From NCBI GenBank assembly GCA_021803085.1, contig JAJZMD010000260.1, positions 1-53,124 of the forward strand: a DNA stretch of 53,124 nucleotides, in the 5' to 3' direction. Below the pieces are notes generated by a model. That model saw nothing but the letters and a program-made list of their open reading frames with translations, made no database searches and was not told the DNA's origin. Shown in pieces: positions 47,643-53,124 of the stretch (the stretch's first letter is position 1; each line of letters starts with the position of its first letter). This DNA is from Actinomycetes bacterium. Lineage in GTDB: Bacteria; Actinomycetota; Acidimicrobiia; Acidimicrobiales; RAAP-2. A program made the translations under genes and the position numbers.

Positions 47643-48638
47643 TCAGCCTGGCTCGCCGCGGCGTCCCCACGCCCACGTCGGGCGCAGGCCGATCAGCGCC
47701 ACAACGCCCAAGCACGCGGCCGCTCCGACGACGCTCGCCGGCGCGCCGACGAGCACACAGCCGACCAGCGCCATCGCGCCGGCGGTCGCGGCGGCGGCCA
47801 TACCGACGAGCGCAGTCGGCAGCGGCTCGGCCGAGCCGGGGTGCTCAAGGCGTGCGACCCGCCAGCGCAGGTGCTCCGCGGCGCCGAACCCCGCCACGGC
47901 CGGACCAGCCGGCGCACCTCCCACGAGCAGAGCCACATGGACGAGTGCCGAGAGCAGCGCCTCGGGGCCGACCACCCGGACGGCCTCGTCGTCGGCTGCG
48001 GCTTCGAGCTCTCTTCGAAAGCCGTCCCAGGCCCGCCGCACGGGAGGGAAGCGCCCGTAGGCGGCGACGACCGCCCCACAGACGACAAGCAGGCGGGGAT
48101 GGCCGAGACGCACGTGTGCTGCCTCGTGCTCGCACACCGCCTGGCGCTCCGATGCTTTGAGGGGCGCGAGCAGTCCCGAGGACACCACCGCCCGGCAGCG
48201 CCAGAGCCCGGACGCGAACGCCGTCGGCTGCCCGGAGGGAACCACCCACACCTCGCCTGCGCTCGTCGGGCGGCGAACGGCCCCTGAGAGCGCCACCCCA
48301 CGTATCTCGGCGCGCCGTGCAGCCGCCGCGTGGCGCAGCCCGTGCCAGACGAGCAGGCAGAGCACAAGCGCACCGGGCACGTACCCGAGCGCCATCCACT
48401 GGCTGTGGTCGAGCCCGAGCAAGCAGCCCCCGCCCGATGCCCGGATCCCTCCGAGCCAAGAGCCAAGCGTGCTCCCGAGGCAAGCCAGCCATACGACGGG
48501 CAGGAGTGCCCAGCCGACAAGGCTGACCAGGTGCGCGCTCGCAGCAACCCGAGGAGAGACCCCATCCCGGCGCCCCGTGAGCAGCGCGAGGGCGACGAGC
48601 GCACCGAAGAAGCCGAGCCCGACGAGCGTCGCGCTCAT
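47643..48638 (-). CDS. M56-family (BlaR1-like) membrane peptidase
   Basis: This 331-residue protein has N-terminal membrane segments, then SGQPTAFASGLWRCRAVVSS, the zinc motif VCEHEAAHVRLGHPR (HExxH) and ELEAAADDEAVRVVG, which supplies the third ligand, followed by two or three more spans. It lacks the penicillin-sensing domain of true BlaR1. Such proteins cleave a BlaI-type repressor after a signal. The ATG overlaps the blaI stop by 4 nt. No beta-lactamase gene is nearby, so its output is unknown. Confidence 0.9.
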   Translation of the reverse strand: MSATLVGLGFFGALVALALLTGRRDGVSPRVAASAHLVSLVGWALLPVVWLACLGSTLGSWLGGIRASGGGCLLGLDHSQWMALGYVPGALVLCLLVWHGLRHAAAARRAEIRGVALSGAVRRPTSAGEVWVVPSGQPTAFASGLWRCRAVVSSGLLAPLKASERQAVCEHEAAHVRLGHPRLLVVCGAVVAAYGRFPPVRRAWDGFRRELEAAADDEAVRVVGPEALLSALVHVALLVGGAPAGPAVAGFGAAEHLRWRVARLEHPGSAEPLPTALVGMAAAATAGAMALVGCVLVGAPASVVGAAACLGVVALIGLRPTWAWGRRGEPG

Positions 48639-49015
48639 CTGCGGCGGGCCCGCTTGAGGGCGCTGGCCAGCTCGGCCACGAGATCGGGATCGTCAAGATC
48701 GTCGACGAATTGCGCAAGCGCTACGCGGGGGTGCGCGCTCGCCGAAAGCAGGGAGCGGATCGCCTGCGCAGTCAGCTCGTCGGGGTCGCCGGCCGCACGG
48801 TAGACGTGGCCCTTGCCTTCCTCCATCCGCTCGACCAGGCGCTTCTCGACGAGACGACCAAGCACGGTCATCACCGTCGTGTACGCGCGCGTCTCATCGC
48901 CGAGACGCTCGAGCACCTCACGTCCAGAGAGCCAGCCGCGAGCCGACCAGAGGACCTCCAGGATCTCGCTCTCCAGGTCGCCCACCCGGCGTCCCGCGAC
49001 CAGCCGTCTCGGCAC
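48635..49015 (-). CDS. BlaI/CopY-family repressor
   Basis: This 126-residue winged-helix repressor has GDLESEILEVLWSARGWLSG, then TRAYTTVMTVLGRLVEKRLV and the conserved GKGHVYRAAGDPDELTAQAI, with a helical dimerisation end. It starts at GTG behind AGGAGG. A near-perfect inverted repeat at 49028-49043 lies just upstream and is the likely autoregulatory site. It is paired with the M56 peptidase that probably inactivates it. Confidence 0.92.
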   Translation of the reverse strand: MPRRLVAGRRVGDLESEILEVLWSARGWLSGREVLERLGDETRAYTTVMTVLGRLVEKRLVERMEEGKGHVYRAAGDPDELTAQAIRSLLSASAHPRVALAQFVDDLDDPDLVAELASALKRARRR

Positions 49016-49027
49016 CGACCATCACCT

Positions 49028-49043
49028 CCTACGAGTTCGTAGG
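49028..49043. promoter_or_regulatory. BlaI-type operator
   Basis: CCTACGA-GT-TCGTAGG has perfect 7-bp arms around a 2-bp centre and overlaps the ribosome-site region of the blaI-like gene. BlaI/MecI operators are dyads of similar form (TACA-TGTA); this one would let the repressor shut its own operon. Confidence 0.7.
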
Positions 49044-49049
49044 CTACGC

Positions 49050-49543
49050 GAGGGACTGGGCATGGCACCAGCACACGAGACTTTGGCTCAACGCGCTTGC
49101 CTTGGGCTCAACAGGGCACGGCGCCGCCCGCAGGGCACCGCAAGACGGGTGCTTCGCGCGTGTCTGCCTGGAGTGAGGCGCTGGAGCGTCGGTCGATGAG
49201 TGCATCTGAGGGGCGCGGCGACGATGCCGTACCGGGGTGGGTCACGGTGCATCGTGGATGCAGCCTGCTCGGGACCACCTGACCGATCCTGCGTTCACCT
49301 CCGAGCTCATCGTCACCGTGCCCGTAGCCAGCCCGATCCGCAGAGGCGGCCGCCCTCAACGCCGACCCCGCTTCTCACGGTGCCAGGTGCAGTGCCCGCA
49401 TGAGCAGCTCGCGTCCGCCAGCATCCCGTGGTTGGCGCCGGCGGCGCACGATCCCGGATCGCAGGAAATGGTCGATGGCGACGGTCGAGATCCACCTCTT
49501 CCCCGCCGACACTCGACCCGGGCCGAACTTCGGGGACCCGCCC
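49050..49543. other. No gene recognised
   Basis: About 500 bp without a credible gene. Frames such as 49108-49359 and 49313-49495 lack a domain and a ribosome site. It holds the start of the blaI operon promoter at one end and the downstream end of the methyltransferase gene at the other. Confidence 0.5.
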
Positions 49544-50329
49544 CTACGACAACTGCTTGCGGCATACCACGCGTCGTAGCGGAATCCCGATCGTCGACCC
49601 GACCCAGCACCTGGTGGCTCGGACGGCCCCCTCGATACGCTCCGATGGCAGCCCTGGAGCATAGAGGGACTCCGCGAAACACGTGGCGTCGTGCTCGTCC
49701 CGGATCGGATAGCGGAAGCATCGACGCTCGTCACTCGCGACGTTGAGGCCGGCTCGCTCCAGACGGGCATGGAGTCGCCAGAGGTGCACGCGGTTCGGGT
49801 ACGCGGGCCGCACCTTGCGGAGACAGGACAGCAGGCGCAGGTACCGGACCCGGTCTCGGGTGCTCAACGGCGCCGACCCTGGCAGGAGGAGGATCAATGT
49901 GCCGTCGTCACAGAGCATGCGATGGATCTCGGCGAGTACGGCGTCGACGGGGTCGAAGAGCATGAGCGCCATGGAGCACGCCACGAGGTCGAAGCCGGCG
50001 TCTCGAAACGGCTGCCGCTGCGCGTCGCCTCGCACCAGCACTCTCGGCCCAGCCCTGCCTGCTCTCGCCAGCTCGCCGGGAGATCGGTCGATGCCCACCC
50101 AGCGAAGGTCGGGAGCCCTGCCCTGGAGTGGGCCAGTTCCACAGGCGAGGTCGAGAGCCATGGCGCCCGGCTGGCGGGGTGCGACGGCGAGCAACCACGC
50201 ATATGGGTTCTCGCCGTCGACGTCGCACGCTTGCGACAAGACGTCCTCGGTGATGCCCGGGTGGTGCTGGTGGAACCGGTCGAGATAGGACGTCCATAGG
50301 GTGGTCGCGTCGGAGATCGCCGGCGTCAT
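49544..50329 (-). CDS. SAM-dependent methyltransferase (UbiE/COQ5-like)
   Basis: This 261-residue class I methyltransferase has motif I AMALDLACGTGPLQGRAPDL, motif II LRWVGIDRSPGELARAG, motif III PFRDAGFDLVACSMALMLFD and post-motif EIHRMLCDDGTLILLLPGSA. The C-terminal part (ERAGLNVASDERRCFRYPIR) is typical of the UbiE-like fold. The ATG overlaps the NrtS-like stop by 4 nt, so they are co-translated. The substrate is unknown. Confidence 0.88.
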   Translation of the reverse strand: MTPAISDATTLWTSYLDRFHQHHPGITEDVLSQACDVDGENPYAWLLAVAPRQPGAMALDLACGTGPLQGRAPDLRWVGIDRSPGELARAGRAGPRVLVRGDAQRQPFRDAGFDLVACSMALMLFDPVDAVLAEIHRMLCDDGTLILLLPGSAPLSTRDRVRYLRLLSCLRKVRPAYPNRVHLWRLHARLERAGLNVASDERRCFRYPIRDEHDATCFAESLYAPGLPSERIEGAVRATRCWVGSTIGIPLRRVVCRKQLS

Positions 50330-50760
50330 CGGTTCGTGCCGGACCGGCGGCGGAACGGGGCGAGGTAGCCAACGCTGGCGACGAGGAAGGGCACGAGGTA
50401 GTTCGTGGCGATGCGCGCCCAGGTCGATACGTCGAGGTGGCCGGACGCGATGGTGGCGCCCTCGTTCACGCCGGACAGGACCGTGCCGACCACGCTCGCC
50501 ACCATCACCCCGGTGCGTAAGGTGTGGCCGCGCGCAATCAATATGCACGCCTCGCGTGGAGAGGACCACGCTGGTGGTGGGCGTCGCTTCGGATCCCTGG
50601 GAGCGTTGTCGTGGTCAATCAGCTTCGCTGTCGTGCGGGCGTCGATTGCCGTCGGCACCCCGGTGCTCACGACGGCCGGCGCTTCGACCGGGGTAGAGAT
50701 GCTGACGCGCTCCGGTGCTCCTTCCGGGGTGTTGCCCGGGTCCGGTGACAGGCGGGTCAT
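50326..50760 (-). CDS. NrtS-like small membrane protein (second copy)
   Basis: This 144-residue protein has a long polar front and two membrane helices (TGVMVASVVGTVLSGVNEGA and IATNYLVPFLVASVGYLAPF). It shares with the gene at 43368 the pattern VVG-x-LL/VL-x-(I/V)N-x-G-x(8)-W-x-R-(V/I)A-x-(D/N)YL(I/V)P, but the N-terminal half differs. It is the second NrtS-like member in 7 kb. It lies between an anti-sigma-like gene and a methyltransferase, all overlapping by 4 nt. Confidence 0.8.
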   Translation of the reverse strand: MTRLSPDPGNTPEGAPERVSISTPVEAPAVVSTGVPTAIDARTTAKLIDHDNAPRDPKRRPPPAWSSPREACILIARGHTLRTGVMVASVVGTVLSGVNEGATIASGHLDVSTWARIATNYLVPFLVASVGYLAPFRRRSGTNR

Positions 50761-50999
50761 CGCCTCTCCGACAGCGTCGAGGCATACCGTGCCAGCCGGG
50801 CGACAGCGAGCTCAGGCGGGCGACGATCGCCGATCTGGCCGAGGGCCCCTTTGATCAGCACGAGCCACTCGGCGTCCGCGCTGCACGCCCAGCACGCTGC
50901 GAGGTGCCGCCGGACCGAGACGGCAAGACCCGGGTCGGCTTCGCCGTCGAGATAGGTCTCGACCCCCCTGCGCAGGGCCCGGTGCTCACGTTTGCTCAC
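50757..50999 (-). CDS. Zinc-finger anti-sigma-like protein
   Basis: This ~80-residue protein has ALRRGVETYLDGEADPGLAV followed by RRHLAACWACSADAEW, the H-x3-C-x2-C motif of zf-HC2 anti-sigma factors, and a short tail. The GTG start (50999 or 51002) lacks a good ribosome site. It is divergent from an ECF sigma gene at 51073, with only ~70 bp between. It may bind that sigma or a redox signal. Confidence 0.72.
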   Translation of the reverse strand: MSKREHRALRRGVETYLDGEADPGLAVSVRRHLAACWACSADAEWLVLIKGALGQIGDRRPPELAVARLARYASTLSERR

Positions 51000-51072
51000 C
51001 ACGCTCGGGGAACCCGCTGGCCTCGGCGTACATTCCCTGGAATGCCGAGCGGGGTGAGGGGGTTCCACGACT

Positions 51073-51633
51073 GTGCACGAGGCCGGTGAGCACTGCCATG
51101 GCGGGGACGCGTTCGCCCGCTACGTGCTGCCCGAGCTGGAGGTGCTCGCCAAGGTGGCGTTCTCGATCACGCGCAACAGCGCGGACGCAGAGGACCTCGT
51201 CCAAGAAACCCTGCTGTGCGCCTACCGGGCAATCGACCGCTTCGATGGCGCCCACCCCCGGGCCTGGCTGTTCACCATCATGCGCAACGCCGAGGCCAAG
51301 CGGTACCGGCGGCGCCGGCCGCAGCTGCTGCGTGACCCGGACCAGCCCGGGCGCATGGAAGCCGCCGATCCGCGCGGCGGTGTCGCGTCTCCCGAGGAAG
51401 TGGTCGTGGGCGCGGAATTCGACGCCGTGGTGGCTCAGTGCCTGGCGTCACTTCCCGAGCGGCACCGCCAGGTGGTCGAGCTCGTCGACATCGACGGACT
51501 CTCCTATGCCGAGGCGGCAGAAGCGATCGGCGTGCCAGTCGGCACCGTCATGAGCCGGCTGCATCGTGCCCGGACCCGGATCCGCCAGCGCCTCAGCGCT
51601 GCTGGCCTCGCACCGAAGAGGAGCATGCGATGA
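51073..51633 (+). CDS. ECF-family RNA polymerase sigma factor
   Basis: This 186-residue sigma factor has region 2 (EVLAKVAFSITRNSADAEDL, VQETLLCAYRAIDRFDG, AWLFTIMRNAEAKRYRRRRP) and region 4 (LASLPERHRQVVELVDIDGL, then SYAEAAEAIGVPVGTVMSRL and HRARTRIRQRL). It starts at GTG 51073. It is paired by a 4-nt overlap with a zinc-finger anti-sigma-like gene downstream and faces another upstream, so release by metal or oxidant stress is likely. Confidence 0.93.
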   Translation: MHEAGEHCHGGDAFARYVLPELEVLAKVAFSITRNSADAEDLVQETLLCAYRAIDRFDGAHPRAWLFTIMRNAEAKRYRRRRPQLLRDPDQPGRMEAADPRGGVASPEEVVVGAEFDAVVAQCLASLPERHRQVVELVDIDGLSYAEAAEAIGVPVGTVMSRLHRARTRIRQRLSAAGLAPKRSMR

Positions 51634-51917
51634 AGGTGTGGAACGCCACGGCGAGCCGGATGCGCTGCATGGCGACGATGCGAGTGCTGCAGACCTACCT
51701 CGACGGTGCACTCGACGAGGTGGCGGCACGGCGGGTCGCCGAGCACCTCGAGGACTGCCGCCGCTGCGGCCTCGAAGCCGAGGTCTACCAGGAGATCAAG
51801 ACGGCGCTCGGCGAACAGGACCGGACGGTCGACCCTCGGGCGATCGAGCGGCTGCGACACTTCGGTGAGCAGCTCGCCCGAGGCGACGCGTCCGCCCACG
51901 GCGACCACGGTGCCTGA
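51630..51917 (+). CDS. Zinc-finger anti-sigma factor
   Basis: This 95-residue protein has MRVLQTYLDGALDEVAARRV followed by AEHLEDCRRCGLEAEVYQEI, with H-x3-C-x2-C (zf-HC2), then a helix and a disordered tail. The ATG overlaps the sigma stop (ATGA), so it is the cognate inhibitor of the ECF sigma factor. There is no membrane segment, pointing to a soluble redox or zinc-sensing type. Confidence 0.88.
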   Translation: MKVWNATASRMRCMATMRVLQTYLDGALDEVAARRVAEHLEDCRRCGLEAEVYQEIKTALGEQDRTVDPRAIERLRHFGEQLARGDASAHGDHGA

Positions 51918-51981
51918 CGCCGCGCCGCTGGCGAGCGCGACCGCCACCACGGAACCGGGAGGAGTCGGCAGTACCCAGGAC

Positions 51982-53124
51982 ATGACGGGTCCCTCGGGCA
52001 CCGCGTGCGCCCGGGTCGTAAGGTCCTACGATCTCGCCGTCATCGGCGGCGGCGCCGGCGGCCTGGCGGCTGCCCGGGCCGGGAGGCGCCACGGCCTTCG
52101 CACCGTGCTCGTCTCTGACGGCGCCCTCGGAGGCGACTGCACCTTCACCGGCTGCGTGCCCTCCAAGACGCTCATCGAAGCCGCCGCGGCAGGGCTCTCG
52201 TTCGCCGAGGCTTCCGCCAGGATGCGCGCCGTCGTCAGTCAGATCGCAGCCACCGAGGACGCGGGCGTGCTCAGGCACGAGGGTGTCGAGGTCGTGGAGG
52301 GTTCGGCACGCTTCTCCGGGGCCCGCGTCCTGTCCGTCGACGACCAGTCGATCCGGGCCAAGGTGGTGGTGATCGCCACCGGCTCCCGCCCTGCCGTACC
52401 GCCGCTCCCAGGCCTTGACGCGGTCCCGTTCCTCACCAACGAGACGGTCTTCGACCTCGACGAGCTACCCGGATCGATCGCCATCCTCGGCGGCGGGGCC
52501 ATCGGCTGCGAGCTGGCGCAGGCCTTCCGGCGCTTCGGATCGCAGGTGCAGGTCGTCGAGGGTGAGGACCGTCTCCTGCCCCGCGAGGAACCCGAGGCGA
52601 GCGCCGTCCTGTCGAGTGTCTTCGCCGCCGAGGGGATCGGCGTGCACCTCGGCACCAGCGTGGAACGCGTCGAACAGGCGACCTCCGGCGGGGGGATCCG
52701 CCTTGTGCGCTCGGACGGGTCGAGCATCGGCGCCGAGACGCTGCTGGTGGCGGTCGGCCGGCGGCCGGCCACCGCGGGTCTCGACGCCGAGGCTGGTGGC
52801 GTCAAGCTCGACGAGCGGGGTTTCGTGCGTACCGACCGGTTCCTCGCCACCGGTGCCAGCGGCGTGTACGCCGTCGGGGATGTGACCGGCGGGCTGCTGT
52901 TCACCCATGCCGCGGACGAGATGGGGCGCCTGGCGGTCCGCAACGCCACCACCGGGCTCGGTCGGCTCGGACGCCGGGCGTTCGACACCTCGTCGATCCC
53001 GTGGGTGACGTTCTGTGACCCGGAGATCGCCCGGGTCGGGCTCACCGAAGCCGAGGCTGCCAAGGCCGGAGGCAGGGTCGCCTTCGTTCCCATGTCGGAG
53101 GTCGACCGGGCGATCGCGGCCGGG
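51982..53124 (+). CDS. Mercuric-reductase-like flavoprotein disulfide reductase, partial
   Basis: The gene runs off the window. Reading from 51982, it has an FAD site YDLAVIGGGAGGLAAARAGR, the redox disulfide in LGGDCTFTGCVPSKTLIEAA (C-x4-C), an ATG motif VVVIATGSRPA, the NAD(P) site IAILGGGAIGCELAQAFRRF and a second FAD loop VYAVGDVTGG. These place it in the class I pyridine-disulfide family (dihydrolipoamide dehydrogenase, glutathione and mercuric reductases). The C-terminus, which decides between them (the CC of MerA, for example), is outside the window. GTG 51910 is an alternative start, coupled to the anti-sigma stop. Confidence 0.85.
   Translation, partial: MTGPSGTACARVVRSYDLAVIGGGAGGLAAARAGRRHGLRTVLVSDGALGGDCTFTGCVPSKTLIEAAAAGLSFAEASARMRAVVSQIAATEDAGVLRHEGVEVVEGSARFSGARVLSVDDQSIRAKVVVIATGSRPAVPPLPGLDAVPFLTNETVFDLDELPGSIAILGGGAIGCELAQAFRRFGSQVQVVEGEDRLLPREEPEASAVLSSVFAAEGIGVHLGTSVERVEQATSGGGIRLVRSDGSSIGAETLLVAVGRRPATAGLDAEAGGVKLDERGFVRTDRFLATGASGVYAVGDVTGGLLFTHAADEMGRLAVRNATTGLGRLGRRAFDTSSIPWVTFCDPEIARVGLTEAEAAKAGGRVAFVPMSEVDRAIAAG

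Noticed and set aside
1-53124. CRISPR array, tRNA or rRNA genes
   Set aside because: I looked for regularly spaced repeats and for conserved tRNA/rRNA words and found none; the repeats present are tandem or inverted pairs of other kinds.

Overview
The window is GC-rich throughout, about two thirds G+C by eye. It is densely packed, with many 4-nt ATGA/GTGA overlaps and frequent GTG starts. This coding style, a Tad pilus locus without a secretin, a BTAD/LysM membrane protein and CmtR/ArsR metalloregulators point to a high-GC Actinomycetota chromosome or large mobile region. The density of metal, sulfur and redox genes would fit an acidimicrobial or mine-type habitat, but that is inference. I saw no rRNA, tRNA or CRISPR array. 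The right end cuts through a flavoprotein gene.

Layout. (1) 1-2600: an HTH ORF, a small conserved-looking ORF and an IS110-family transposase with a candidate bridge-RNA region. (2) 2615-20057: a defence-like island. A minus-strand operon reads XRE regulator, HExxH peptidase (ImmA/IrrE type), giant DUF1998 helicase with a nuclease-like tail, SNF2/RapA-type helicase, Eco57I-type adenine methylase, and a protein of unknown function. A divergent plus-strand unit encodes a small membrane peptide, a zinc-hook SMC-like ATPase and a HEPN-like small protein. The set resembles DISARM and the helicase-methylase-ATPase arrangements but is not a textbook example of either. (3) 20240-31774: a complete-looking Tad/Flp pilus locus on the minus strand (prepilin peptidase, BTAD/LysM protein, three TadE/G-like proteins, Flp pilin, TadC, TadB, TadA/CpaF, MinD-like, SAF/CpaB-like, a secreted protein and a lipoprotein). 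(4) 32030-32866: an MmyB-type XRE regulator behind four 15-bp tandem repeats.

(5) 33135-42502: metal and sulfur cassettes. A wrecked cation-efflux gene lies divergent from an ArsR gene that heads a seven-gene operon (glutaredoxin-like, SHOCT, methyltransferase and three unknown small proteins). A PadR/Cys-rich/methyltransferase group follows. Next is an operon of ArsR-rhodanese fusion, cysteine desulfurase, DsrE-like, SQR-like flavoprotein and LmbE-like deacetylase. The two ArsR genes share the perfect palindrome ATCTATAGAT immediately upstream. (6) 42503-47178: a broken MerB-like fragment, a CmtR-like regulator with its C-x3-C pair, an NrtS-like protein, and a convergent minus-strand cassette of CC-motif membrane proteins, two anchored thioredoxins, a secreted protein and an HMA protein. 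This could be a mercury- or soft-metal-handling system. (7) 47643-53124: a BlaI/M56 pair with its operator, a methyltransferase, a second NrtS-like gene, an ECF sigma gene flanked by two zinc-finger anti-sigma-like genes, and a mercuric-reductase-like flavoprotein running off the end.

The best candidates for something new are the defence island (notably the helicase-nuclease fusion, the unknown terminal gene and the ATPase/HEPN pair) and the membrane-thioredoxin-HMA metal cassette.
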